DNA of 64,000 nt from NCBI RefSeq assembly GCF_030063415.1, contig NZ_JASITA010000015.1:67524-131523 (forward strand), read 5' to 3'. A program made the translations under genes and the position numbers. Numbering within the stretch: position 1 is the first letter of the stretch; each line of letters starts with the position of its first letter. The stretch is from Streptomyces sp. H27-C3 (lineage in GTDB: Bacteria; Actinomycetota; Actinomycetes; Streptomycetales; Streptomycetaceae). This document shows, in pieces, positions 16,534 to 24,413 of this stretch. Under the pieces are notes generated by a model. The model worked only from the letters and a program-made list of their open reading frames with translations. It ran no database searches and was not told the origin of the DNA.

Positions 16534-16683
16534 TTAAACCCGGCGGTAGAGATCAAGAGGTCTGCCGGAGGTGACTGCGTCGACCAGGGGCTGGAGTTCG
16601 GCGGGTCGGTCCTTATCCATCCAGGCCCGCCACCAGCAGTTGAGGGTGGTGGCGGGGGTGAGCCAGGAGCGGACCGCAAGCAA
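16534..16683 (-). pseudogene. C-terminal remnant of an IS701-like transposase
   Basis: A 49-residue tail ends in SGRPLDLYRRV and a stop, preceded by VRSWLTPATTLNCWWRAW and PAELQPLVDAV. This resembles, from memory, the extreme C-terminus of IS701-family DDE transposases (RxWLxP...WWxAWxD...PPxELQxLLDxV...LxLY). Nothing upstream belongs to it: the frame runs into a stop and an unrelated signal-peptide fragment. It is the best clue to how the surrounding genes were broken. Confidence 0.5.
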
Positions 16684-16817
16684 GGCCCTTTAGCTGCATT
16701 AACAGCATTATCTGCCGGACTGTCGGCCGCTATCGCCGGAGTGAGTGTGGCCAGAAGCGCAGTAGCGACAATCGCTGTACCAGAAAGCAGTCTTCGGCTG
16801 CCGTACAGTGAACGCAT
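16684..16817 (-). pseudogene. orphan signal-peptide fragment of a secreted protein
   Basis: The ATG at 16817 opens a classical signal peptide: positive start (MRSLYGSRRLL), hydrophobic core (GTAIVATALLATLTPA) and an AxA-like cleavage site before ADSPADNA. The sequence loses coherence at the transposase tail after about 45 residues. It is likely the 5' end of a gene cut by insertion or deletion. Confidence 0.45.
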
Positions 16818-17001
16818 TATTCCCCCATGCCAAATCAGACAGACTTCGGGGGGCTGGCCCGACCCCCCGGGCCTGGAGTTGATAGGGAATTCTCAAGAAT
16901 CGGCAAGCCACCCCTCGACTGCACGAACATATGGGGCGATCGCCTCAGAATCCGATACTTGATACCGAGCGGCTTGCGAAAGCTCGGCGCAGTATGTGTG
17001 A

Positions 17002-17202
17002 TTCGCGTCGACACTGAGGCAGTGCCTGCCCCTATGCGCATCGGCCACGAACCTGACGGAGTCGGGAAGTGTTGGCCACTCAACGGCGACATATAACGGC
17101 TGCGCCGGAGGATGGACTGCGGACGCCAAGATTTGGTACAACATCCAGAACGATGGTGCCGGTGACCAGACTTGGTTCTTGGGCGGAACGCCGGCCATCT
17201 AA
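17002..17202 (+). pseudogene. C-terminal part of a small secreted protein
   Basis: Sixty-six open codons after a TGA at 16999 end in a stop at 17202. The last 40 residues (STATYNGCAGGWTADAKIW, YNIQNDGAGDQTW, LGGTPAI) have the GGWTADG-V-YN-DNDG-GD--W-L-GSP-I pattern of small extracellular Streptomyces proteins. This is presumably the missing end of the gene begun at 16210. No start codon or signal peptide is attached. A strong hairpin follows. Confidence 0.5.
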
Positions 17203-17218
17203 GTTCCCTGTAACTACC

Positions 17219-17251
17219 GGAAGGCCCACCAGTATCACTGGTGGGCCTTCC
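17219..17251. terminator. bidirectional-looking hairpin between the debris patch and tatC
   Basis: A perfect 14-bp stem (17219-17232 with 17238-17251) with a 5-nt loop lies 17 nt after the stop of the secreted-protein remnant and 53 nt downstream of the convergent tatC stop. It could serve both. Confidence 0.75.
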
Positions 17252-17303
17252 TATCAGCTCTTGGGCAGATACGGGCCGTCAAAACTGATCCGCAGGCTGC
17301 AGC

Positions 17304-18266
17304 TCAGGTGACGTCGTCGTACCCGTTCAGCTGCTTGGGCCGCGGTGCGCCGCTCTGCTCGCCCGCCTGCTCGGGCAGCGCGCGCGACGCGGGGACCGTC
17401 TCGACTTCGTCGACCGCTTGGGGCGTGAGGTCGAGCTCGGACGCCTCGTCGTCGTCCAGGTCCCGGTCCGGGTTGCGCAGTTTCCGGCGGCGGTCGTTGA
17501 GGAGCGAGAAGCCGACCGCGATGAAGTAGAGGACGGCCAAGGGGCCGGCCAGCAGCAGCATTGAGATGGGCTCACCGCCGGGGGTCGCGATGGCGGAGAA
17601 CGCGGTCAGTCCGACGAGCATTCCGCGCCACCAGCGCAACATGCGTTCACCGGTCAGAACGCCGGTGATGTTGAGCAGGATGAGCAGCAGGGGCAGCTCG
17701 AAGGCCAGCCCGAAGACGACCACCATGCGGGTGATCAGATCCAGGTAGTCGTCGAGCGGCAGCAGGTTCTGCGCGTCGTCCGGCGTGAAGCTGAGCATGA
17801 TCTCGGCGGTCTGCGGCAGGATCGAGTACGCGAGGTAGGCGCCGCCCACAAAGAGCGGAACACCCGCCGCCACGAAGGCCATCGAGTAGCGCTTCTCCGT
17901 GCTGTGCAGCCCGGGCGCGACGAACGCCCACAGCTGGTAGAGCCACACGGGAGTCGCCACCAGCACACCGGCCATCAGCGAGACCTTGAGCGCGATGGTG
18001 AAGGGCGACAGCAGGCCGTTGGTCGTCATCGACGCACACGGCTTGCCGTTGACCATGGTCGTCGCACCGTTCGTGCAGCCGACCGAGGACAGGATGGGCT
18101 CCATCAGGAACCTGAAAATTTCCCGCTGATAGAACGCTGCGACGATCACCGCCACAACGATGGCCAGGACAGACTTCAGCAATCGGTTACGCAGCTCACG
18201 CAGGTGCTCGCCCAGCGGCATGCGCCCCTCGGCATCCTTGTCCTGCTTGCGGGCGGACTTGAGCAA
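17304..18266 (-). CDS. tatC: Sec-independent protein translocase subunit TatC
   Basis: A 320-residue protein with six membrane helices. The TatC hallmark near the N-terminus is MPLGEHLRELRNRLLKS, with later blocks PVWLYQLWAFVAPGLH and FGLAFELPLLLILL. TatC binds twin-arginine signal peptides in the Tat receptor complex. The TTG start at 18266 is supported by AAGGGA at 6 nt and lies only 10 residues upstream of the conserved part. The C-terminal ~60 residues are a charged cytosolic tail longer than in E. coli. It follows tatA by 42 nt. Confidence 0.95.
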   Translation of the reverse strand: MLKSARKQDKDAEGRMPLGEHLRELRNRLLKSVLAIVVAVIVAAFYQREIFRFLMEPILSSVGCTNGATTMVNGKPCASMTTNGLLSPFTIALKVSLMAGVLVATPVWLYQLWAFVAPGLHSTEKRYSMAFVAAGVPLFVGGAYLAYSILPQTAEIMLSFTPDDAQNLLPLDDYLDLITRMVVVFGLAFELPLLLILLNITGVLTGERMLRWWRGMLVGLTAFSAIATPGGEPISMLLLAGPLAVLYFIAVGFSLLNDRRRKLRNPDRDLDDDEASELDLTPQAVDEVETVPASRALPEQAGEQSGAPRPKQLNGYDDVT

Positions 18267-18308
18267 CCCACGTCCCTTGTCTCGTGTGGCAGCCGTCGGA
18301 CGGCTACA

Positions 18309-18611
18309 TCAGCTCTTGGTGGTGTGGTTCGGCTCGTTGACCGGACGGGAGCTGGTGACGTCGCCGGGAGCCGCCTGGATCGTACGAGGGACCGCCGCGT
18401 CCTGTGGGGGCGTCGTCTTGGACGCGTCGGTGGCCGCGTCGTTGTCGGCCGCAGGCTCGTCGTCCTTCTTCATCGCCTTGGCCTCGCTCTTGAGGATCCG
18501 AGCGGACTTGCCGAGCGAGCGCGCCATGTCGGGGAGCTTCTTGGCACCGAAAAGCAACAGAATGACGGCGATGATCAGAATGATCTCGAGAGGCTTCAGG
18601 TTGCCGATCAT
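18309..18611 (-). CDS. tatA: twin-arginine translocase subunit TatA
   Basis: A 100-residue protein. A single N-terminal membrane helix (PLEIILIIAVILLLFGAKKLPDM) contains the FGxKKLP hinge, followed by an amphipathic helix (ARSLGKSARILKSEAKAM) and an acidic tail. It forms the protein-conducting oligomer of the Tat pathway. AAGGAAG lies 7 nt before the ATG. It precedes tatC. The window includes at least one likely Tat substrate, the propeller protein at 53.8-54.8 kb. Confidence 0.95.
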   Translation of the reverse strand: MIGNLKPLEIILIIAVILLLFGAKKLPDMARSLGKSARILKSEAKAMKKDDEPAADNDAATDASKTTPPQDAAVPRTIQAAPGDVTSSRPVNEPNHTTKS

Positions 18612-18829
18612 GTGCTACTTCCTTCTCACCGAGGCGGCTGGGAACTGAGCTGCGACGCTGCCGTTCCGGTCGGACAGATGTCCGCCCTTCCTGCTGACAG
18701 CGATCGTAACCCGTAGGGGTAAACACAGGGCAATGCCCGCGCGTACTCCTGATTGCGGCCCGCGCCTCACCAAATGGGCCGCCATCTGCAGGGTACGCCG
18801 CAGGGACGCTCCGGTGGAGGGCGCATCCC

Positions 18830-19027
18830 CTACCGCAGCGTCTCGCCCGTGCGGGCCAGATCCTCCGCTGCCCGCTCCAGATTCTCGGCGGCCCGGTTGA
18901 TCTGCTGCGAGGTGTCGGCGACCTGGGTGCCGAGGCGCTGGACTTCGAGGAAGACCTTGACCGCCAGGACGCCGAGTACGGCGAGACCACAGAAACCAAG
19001 AGCGATTGCGAGCATCGGCCAGAGCAT
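18830..19027 (-). CDS. small conserved membrane protein with coiled-coil tail
   Basis: A 65-residue protein with one N-terminal membrane helix (PMLAIALGFCGLAVLGVLAVKVF) and a heptad-like amphipathic tail (QVADTSQQINRAAENLERAA). This is the layout of DUF948-like small membrane proteins. It lies between the zinc-ribbon gene (17 nt upstream) and tatA (218 nt downstream) on the same strand, as part of the pafBC-tat block. The function is unknown; the link to Tat or to PafBC is by position only. Confidence 0.65.
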   Translation of the reverse strand: MLWPMLAIALGFCGLAVLGVLAVKVFLEVQRLGTQVADTSQQINRAAENLERAAEDLARTGETLR

Positions 19028-19044
19028 ACGCAGAGCCTAGACGC

Positions 19045-19299
19045 TCAGAAGGTGGTGTGGAGGCGCAGCGTCCGTACACCGCCCACGGTGAGGAGCTCCA
19101 CGATGCGCTCACCGGCCGGCTTGCGCACCGCGGAGCCGCACTCCGGGCAGGTGAAGGAGTAAAAGGTCTTGCGGCTGCTGGCGCCGATGGCCAGCCGCAG
19201 CGAGCCCGCCGACAGCTCGAAGTGGGCCCGGCAGTCCGGGCACGCCGCCTTGAAGAGGACCGGGCCCACCGCGGTGGTCGTTCCGGGCATCATCGACAT
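19045..19299 (-). CDS. small zinc-ribbon protein of unknown function
   Basis: An 84-residue protein with two CxxC knuckles (CPDC and, about 35 residues later, CPEC) that should bind one zinc ion. The tail GERIVELLTVGGVRTLRL follows. The ATG at 19299 has AGGAGA at 8 nt; the longer overlapping frame on this strand is not used. It sits 43 nt downstream of pafC and 17 nt upstream of a small membrane protein, so it probably belongs to the pafBC transcript. No partner can be named. Confidence 0.75.
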   Translation of the reverse strand: MSMMPGTTTAVGPVLFKAACPDCRAHFELSAGSLRLAIGASSRKTFYSFTCPECGSAVRKPAGERIVELLTVGGVRTLRLHTTF

Positions 19300-19342
19300 C
19301 TCTCCGAATCTCCTGAACCTGCTTACGTCGACCGGTGCGCCC

Positions 19343-20299
19343 TCACGCCTGCCGGTCGTAGGCGGTGAGCGCCTCACGCGCCGCCTGACGTGCGCTGACG
19401 GCCAGATATCCGGGCGCCACGATGTGCCCGTCCCTGCCGAGCCGCAGTGCGAGCCGCCGCAGCGAGGCCGGGTCGGGGGTGCGCAGGGTGATCCGCAGGC
19501 CGCCATCGGGCAGTTCCTCGGCGCTGTCGTGCGGGTAGTACTCGGCCACCCAGCGGCCTCCGGGGCCGACCTGCACCACGACCTCCGGGTCGTCCGCAGC
19601 GGGCTGCACCAGCCCCTCGGAGAGGTCGCGCAGCTCGATCTCCGGCGGTACGGACGGCTCGTCCAGCAGCCTGATCTCGGCGACCCGGTCGAGGCGGAAC
19701 GTACGCCGCGCCTCGGACAGTCTGCACCAGGCCTCCATGTACGTGTGGCCCACGGCGAAGAGCCGGATTGGGTCGACCTCACGCTCGGTCAGCTCGTCGC
19801 GCGCCGGTGAGTAGTAGCGCAGCCACAGCCGGCGCCGCTCGGAGATCGCGCGGTCGACGTCTGCGAAGACCCCGCCCTCGGACTCGAAGGTCACCGAGAG
19901 GCGGGAGCTGGCGCTCGCCTCCTCCCCCGCCGCGGCCTCCAGCTTCGCGGTGGCGCGCAGCAGGGCCTGCCGGTCGCCCTCGCGCAGTCCGGGCAGGGTG
20001 GAGACGGCCCGGGCGGCGACGAGCAGCGCGGTGGCTTCGTCGGCGGCGAGCTTCAGCGGCTCGGCGACGTCGTCGGGGTTGTGCCACCAGATGCGGTCGC
20101 CGTCGGTGTCGATGTCGAGCAGGTCACCGCCCCGGAAACTGGTGCCGCACATGGGCAGCACATCCAGGTCCGAGATCAGCTCGTCCTCGGTGATCCCGAA
20201 GGCTCGGGCGACGTCGGTGACGTGGGCGCCGGGGCGCTCACGCAGATAGGTCACCAGCGAGAGCATCCGGCGGGTCTGGTCGATCGCGTTCGTGGCCAT
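19343..20299 (-). CDS. pafC: PafC: WYL-domain transcriptional activator
   Basis: A 318-residue protein. The winged helix-turn-helix (about 1-60: RMLSLVTYLRERPGAHVTDVARAFGIT) is followed by a WYL sensor domain at about 140-230 (RLWLRYYSPARDELTEREVDPIRLF, YMEAWCRLSEARRTFRLDRV) and a WCX-type C-terminal extension. With PafB it forms a heterodimeric activator of the LexA-independent DNA-damage response in actinobacteria. It lies 26 nt behind pafB. The genes were named for their linkage to pafA, not for a role in pupylation. Confidence 0.92.
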   Translation of the reverse strand: MATNAIDQTRRMLSLVTYLRERPGAHVTDVARAFGITEDELISDLDVLPMCGTSFRGGDLLDIDTDGDRIWWHNPDDVAEPLKLAADEATALLVAARAVSTLPGLREGDRQALLRATAKLEAAAGEEASASSRLSVTFESEGGVFADVDRAISERRRLWLRYYSPARDELTEREVDPIRLFAVGHTYMEAWCRLSEARRTFRLDRVAEIRLLDEPSVPPEIELRDLSEGLVQPAADDPEVVVQVGPGGRWVAEYYPHDSAEELPDGGLRITLRTPDPASLRRLALRLGRDGHIVAPGYLAVSARQAAREALTAYDRQA

Positions 20300-20325
20300 G
20301 AAGTACGGGTCCCCCTCAGTCCTTC

Positions 20326-21282
20326 TCAGTCCTTGGCCACGGCGCGCAGCCGGTCCACGACGTCCGCCCGCAGATCAGCGGGCTCAAGTACGACCACGTC
20401 CGGGCCGAATTCGACGAGCCAGGCGTCGAGCCCGTGCCCGTACGGGATGGCCAGCTCGTCCCAGCCGCCGCCCAGGTCGCGCACGGCCGTGGCGCGGGCG
20501 CGCAAGGGGTAGCCGGAACCGGAGCGCAGCTTGATCAGGGCCGTGCGGGTCGCCGTCTCCCCCGCCCAGCTCTCGACGGTCTCGCGGACCGTCACCACGT
20601 CCGGCACGGGCGCGGTGAACGCTCCGGTGCGGGAGCGGACCTTGCCGGTGATCCGCGAGAGCCGGAAGACGCGCTCGGCACCGCGGTCGCGGTCCCAGCC
20701 CGCGAGGTACCAGTGGCCGCGCCAGCACTCCAGCGTCCATGGCTCCACGTGCCGGGTCTCGGGGCGGGCCGCGGTGGCCTTGCGGTAGTCGAAGACGACG
20801 GGGCGGCGGTCGCGGCAGGCGAGCATCAGCGGCTCGAAGGCCGCCTCGTGCACGGGGATCCGCGGTTCCAGGGCGCTGTGGTGGACTTCGTACGGGTCGT
20901 CCGCCTCCGGCATCCCCGCGGCGCGCAGCTTCTGCAGGGCGCCGCTGGCGGCGCCGGCCAGCCGGGCCTGCTGCCAGACCTTCGCGGCGAGGCCGAGCGC
21001 GGCGGCCTCTTCGGCGTCGAGGGTGATGGCGGGCAGCCGGTTGCTGTCGCGGCGGGCGAGGTAGCCCGTGTCGCCGTCGAGGTTCTCGACCGTGTCGATG
21101 ACCAGACCGAGTTCGCGCAGATCGTCCTTGTCGCGCTCGAACATCCGGTTGAAGGAGTCGTCCGTACTGGCTTCCAGGTAGGCCTCGATGGACCCCCGCA
21201 GTTCCCGCTTGCTGAGCGGGCGCCGGGTCCCGAGCAGGCACAGTGCCAGATTCATCAACCGTTCGGCCTTGGCAATCGCCAT
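20326..21282 (-). CDS. pafB: PafB: WYL-domain transcriptional activator
   Basis: A 318-residue paralogue of PafC. The N-terminal helix-turn-helix region (AERLMNLALCLLGTRRPLSKREL, MFERDKDDLRELG) leads into a WYL domain with ACRDRRPVVFDYRKA, HVEPWTLECWRGHWYLAGWD and VFRLSRITGKV. The ATG at 21282 with GAGGG 7 nt upstream matches the usual family N-terminus; an upstream in-frame start adds 27 unlikely residues. First gene of pafB-pafC-zinc ribbon-membrane protein. Partner of PafC in DNA-damage-induced transcription. Confidence 0.92.
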   Translation of the reverse strand: MAIAKAERLMNLALCLLGTRRPLSKRELRGSIEAYLEASTDDSFNRMFERDKDDLRELGLVIDTVENLDGDTGYLARRDSNRLPAITLDAEEAAALGLAAKVWQQARLAGAASGALQKLRAAGMPEADDPYEVHHSALEPRIPVHEAAFEPLMLACRDRRPVVFDYRKATAARPETRHVEPWTLECWRGHWYLAGWDRDRGAERVFRLSRITGKVRSRTGAFTAPVPDVVTVRETVESWAGETATRTALIKLRSGSGYPLRARATAVRDLGGGWDELAIPYGHGLDAWLVEFGPDVVVLEPADLRADVVDRLRAVAKD

Positions 21283-21345
21283 CGGCACCCTCTCTCTTGC
21301 TCTACGACCGTTGACCGTACCGCCCCGGGGTGTCGCGGCAAAAGC

Positions 21346-21377
21346 CGAGGGCCCACGCCACAAGGCGTGGGCCCTCG
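21346..21377 (-). terminator. terminator after the cytosolic FKBP gene
   Basis: A perfect 14-bp stem (21346-21359 with 21364-21377) with loop ACAA, 16 nt after the FKBP stop, followed on the minus strand by CTTTTGCC. It separates the FKBP genes from pafB. Confidence 0.85.
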
Positions 21378-21393
21378 TAGTGCTACCGGTTGA

Positions 21394-21768
21394 TCAGGCC
21401 GCGACGAGGTCGCAGACGAAGATCAGCGTCTCGCCCGGGGCGATGACGCCGCCGCCGGCGCCGCGGTCGCCGTACGCGAGGTGCGCGGGGATGGTCAGCT
21501 TGCGACGGCCGCCGACCTTCATGCCCTGCATGCCCTGGTCCCAGCCGGCGATGACCTGGCCGGCGCCGAGCTGGAACTGGAGCGGGGCGCCGCGGTTCCA
21601 GCTGGCGTCGAACTCTTCACCGGTGGAGAAGGCGACACCCACGTAGTGGACCTTGATGGTGGCGCCCGCCTTGGCCTTCGCGCCGTCACCCTCCCAGATT
21701 TCCTTGATCTCGAGGTCGGCCGGCGGCTGACCTTCCGGGAAGTCGATCTCGGGCTTGTCGATGCTCAC
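21394..21768 (-). CDS. FKBP-type peptidyl-prolyl cis-trans isomerase, cytosolic
   Basis: A 124-residue single FKBP domain: IKVHYVGVAFSTGEEFDASW, FQLGAGQVIAGWDQGMQGM, RRKLTIPAHLAYG and the C-terminal LIFVCDLVAA, with the aromatic pocket residues of active FKBPs. No signal peptide. The GTG at 21768 with AGGAGC at 8 nt is chosen over the 11-residue-longer ATG frame. It catalyses proline isomerisation during folding. It lies just downstream of a second, secreted FKBP on the same strand. Confidence 0.93.
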   Translation of the reverse strand: MSIDKPEIDFPEGQPPADLEIKEIWEGDGAKAKAGATIKVHYVGVAFSTGEEFDASWNRGAPLQFQLGAGQVIAGWDQGMQGMKVGGRRKLTIPAHLAYGDRGAGGGVIAPGETLIFVCDLVAA

Positions 21769-21864
21769 GAAAGTGCTCCTACGAATGAATCTTGTGGACA
21801 ACCGAGCCAGTCTGCCACGGGCGGGCGGTCGGCACGGGGTCGGACGGGATCAGGGACGACCGGC

Positions 21865-22857
21865 TCAGACGGTGTCGATGATGTCGACGACGAAGAGCAG
21901 GTTGTTCTTGGCCAGCTCGCTCTGCGGGTTCGAGCCGTACGCCTGGGCGGCCGGAATGCTCAGCAGGACACGGTCGCCGATGTGCTTGCCGACCAGGCCC
22001 TTGTCCCAGCCCGGGATGACCGCACCGGCACCGATCTGGAAGCCGGTGGCGCCACCGTGGTCCCAGGAGGAGTCGAACTTCTTGCCGTCCTCCCACTTGA
22101 CGCCGGTGTACTGCGCGACGAGGCCCTGACCCGCCTTGACCTCGGCGCCTGAGCCCTTGATCAGGACCTGGTCCTTGAGGTCCTTGGGGGCCTTCTCACC
22201 CTTGGGGATGGTGATCGTCGCAGCCTTCTGCGGGTTGGTCTTCACCGCGGGCAGGCCGGCTTCGGACGCCGCCTGCTCGCCCTTGGCCTCGGCCTTCTTG
22301 TCGATCTTCTTGGCAGCGACCACGTCGACGACCCAGACCAGGCCGTCCGTCGGCTTGATCCCGGACTGCGGGTTCAGCTGCTGGCCGATGATCGCGTCGG
22401 CGGTGCCCTCGATCTCGACCCGGCTGCCGACCTTCTGGCCGACCAGCGAATCGAGCACCTTGGCGGGCAGCATCTGGCTCGGCGCGCCGATCTCCTGCAC
22501 GACCTGGGTGCGCGGCGCCTTGGGGTCGGCTCCCGGAGCCTTGGTCCAGCTGCTGCCGAGGGGCTTGGAATCCTTCATCGCCTTGCCGCTGTGATCGACG
22601 CGTACGAAGTCGCCCTTCTTCACCTCGGCGCCGTCACCATCACTGACGGTGCTGACAACGAGCTTCTTCGAGGGCTTCGCGTCCTTGGCAATCTCGATCT
22701 TGGGCTCGGCGCCGAACTTTCCGGAAACCGTGGCGGCGCTGCTCTTCTTCGCCTCGCCGTCCTCGGAACCTGAGTCAGACCCGCAGGCCGCGGTCAGCAA
22801 CAGAGCGGGAACTACCAGTACCGCAGCGGCACGGCGGACAGTCTTAGTGGGGTTCAT
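21865..22857 (-). CDS. FKBP-type peptidyl-prolyl isomerase lipoprotein, two FKBP-like domains
   Basis: A 330-residue protein. The signal peptide has lipobox LTAAC (Cys about residue 25) and an acidic Ser linker. A divergent first FKBP-like domain (about 65-190: GDFVRVDHSGKAMKD, GQKVGSRVEIEGTADAII) precedes a canonical C-terminal FKBP domain (about 215-330: GLVAQYTGVKWEDGKKFDSSW, FQIGAGAVIPGWDKGLVGK, LLFVVDIIDTV). It should act as an extracytoplasmic folding catalyst on the outer face of the membrane. The first domain lacks several pocket residues and may only bind clients. Confidence 0.9.
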   Translation of the reverse strand: MNPTKTVRRAAAVLVVPALLLTAACGSDSGSEDGEAKKSSAATVSGKFGAEPKIEIAKDAKPSKKLVVSTVSDGDGAEVKKGDFVRVDHSGKAMKDSKPLGSSWTKAPGADPKAPRTQVVQEIGAPSQMLPAKVLDSLVGQKVGSRVEIEGTADAIIGQQLNPQSGIKPTDGLVWVVDVVAAKKIDKKAEAKGEQAASEAGLPAVKTNPQKAATITIPKGEKAPKDLKDQVLIKGSGAEVKAGQGLVAQYTGVKWEDGKKFDSSWDHGGATGFQIGAGAVIPGWDKGLVGKHIGDRVLLSIPAAQAYGSNPQSELAKNNLLFVVDIIDTV

Positions 22858-22939
22858 TCAGTCCAACTCGCGAGTAGAGGGGGTCCGGGCACTGCCCGCC
22901 ACTCTACGACTTCGCCCCAGAAGCACCACGAGTACTCAC

Positions 22940-22985
22940 ACGGCTGCGCGCCGGGACATGTACATCCCGGCGCGCAGCCGTGTCA
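22940..22985 (-). terminator. strong terminator after pafA
   Basis: A perfect 19-bp stem (22940-22958 with 22967-22985) with an 8-nt loop lies 58 nt downstream of the pafA stop and upstream of the FKBP lipoprotein start. Confidence 0.88.
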
Positions 22986-23042
22986 GGTGTTGACCGCTAC
23001 TGTCCGGTGCTGACCGTGTGCACGGCTCACCACCGGTGCGGC

Positions 23043-24404
23043 TCACATCCCGGCGATGAGCTTTTCGACACGCTCGTCGACCGACCTGAACGGGTCCTTG
23101 CACAACACGGTGCGCTGCGCCTGGTCATTGAGCTTGAGGTGCACCCAGTCGACGGTGAAGTCCCGCCGCTGCTCCTGGGCCCTGCGGATGAAGTCGCCGC
23201 GCAGCCGCGCCCTTGTGGTCTGCGGGGGCACCGATTTGCCCTCGAAGATCTTCAGGTCGTTGCAGATACGGGCGGCCTGCCCCCTCTTCTCCAGGAGGTA
23301 GTAGAGCCCGCGGCGGCGATGGATGTCGTGGTACGCCAGGTCGATCTGCGCGACCCGCGGATTCGACATCGTCATGTTGTGCTTGGCCCGGTACCGCTCG
23401 ATGAGCTTGTACTTCATCACCCAGTCGATCTCGGTACCGATCCGGTCGAGGTCCTCGGCCTCGACCGCGTCCAGGGTGCGGCCCCACAGTTCGAGGACCT
23501 GAGCGACATTGCCGGTGCGGATGCCCCGCCGGTCGACGAAGTCCACAGCCTTCTCGTAGTACTCGCGCTGTACTTCGAGGGCCGATGCCTCGCGCCCGCT
23601 CGCCAGGCGCACCTTGCGCTGGCCGGTGATGTCGTGGCTGACCTCGCGGATGGCCCGGATCGGGTTCTCCAGGGTGAGGTCACGCATCACCGTGCCCGCT
23701 TCGATCATGCGCAGCACCAGGTCGGTGGCTCCGACCTTGAGCAGCATGGTCGTCTCGGACATGTTCGAGTCGCCGACGATGACGTGGAGCCTGCGGTAGC
23801 GCTCGGCGTCCGCGTGCGGCTCGTCGCGGGTATTGATGATCGGCCGGGAGCGGGTGGTCGCGGAACTGACGCCCTCCCAGATGTGCTCGGCACGCTGGCT
23901 GACGCAGAAGACCGCGCCACGTGGCGTCTGGAGTACCTTGCCGGCACCGCAGATCATCTGCCGTGTGACAAGGAACGGGATGAGGATGTCCGCGAGCCGG
24001 GAGAACTCTCCGTGGCGGGCCACCAGATAGTTCTCGTGGCAGCCGTAGGAGTTCCCCGCAGAGTCGGTGTTGTTCTTGAAGAGATAGACGTCGCCCGCGA
24101 TTCCCTCCTCGTGCAGGCGGCGTTCGGCGTCGACAAGCAGGCCTTCGAGAATGCGCTCGCCTGCCTTGTCGTGCGTAACCAGCTCGGTCAGGTTGTCGCA
24201 CTCAGGAGTTGCGTATTCCGGATGCGATCCCACGTCGAGATAGAGGCGGGCGCCGTTCCGCAGGAAGACGTTGCTACTGCGGCCCCATGACACAACACGG
24301 CGGAAGAGGTAGCGCGCCACTTCGTCGGGAGACAGTCGGCGCTGTCCCCTGAACGTGCATGTGACGCCGTACTCGTTCTCCAGCCCGAAAATGCGGCGGT
24401 CCAT
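23043..24404 (-). CDS. pafA: Pup-protein ligase PafA
   Basis: A 453-residue protein of the carboxylate-amine ligase/glutamine-synthetase-like fold. The N-terminal RRIFGLENEYGV carries the catalytic EYG, with ARLYLDVGSHPEYATPEC, HENYLVARHGEF, INTRDEPHADAERYRRLHVI and the C-terminal DPFRSVDERVEKLIAGM. PafA phosphorylates the C-terminal Glu of Pup with ATP and joins it to substrate lysines. It starts only 9 nt after the MFS gene, so at least part of its transcription may come through that gene. Followed by a strong terminator. Confidence 0.97.
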   Translation of the reverse strand: MDRRIFGLENEYGVTCTFRGQRRLSPDEVARYLFRRVVSWGRSSNVFLRNGARLYLDVGSHPEYATPECDNLTELVTHDKAGERILEGLLVDAERRLHEEGIAGDVYLFKNNTDSAGNSYGCHENYLVARHGEFSRLADILIPFLVTRQMICGAGKVLQTPRGAVFCVSQRAEHIWEGVSSATTRSRPIINTRDEPHADAERYRRLHVIVGDSNMSETTMLLKVGATDLVLRMIEAGTVMRDLTLENPIRAIREVSHDITGQRKVRLASGREASALEVQREYYEKAVDFVDRRGIRTGNVAQVLELWGRTLDAVEAEDLDRIGTEIDWVMKYKLIERYRAKHNMTMSNPRVAQIDLAYHDIHRRRGLYYLLEKRGQAARICNDLKIFEGKSVPPQTTRARLRGDFIRRAQEQRRDFTVDWVHLKLNDQAQRTVLCKDPFRSVDERVEKLIAGM

Positions 24405-24413
24405 GACTGAACA

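Noticed and set aside
16893..17198. 101-codon minus-strand frame in the debris patch
   Set aside because: It reads somewhat protein-like, but the opposite strand has a better match (a secreted-protein C-terminus) with better third-position GC and a terminator behind it. No domain recognised on the minus strand.
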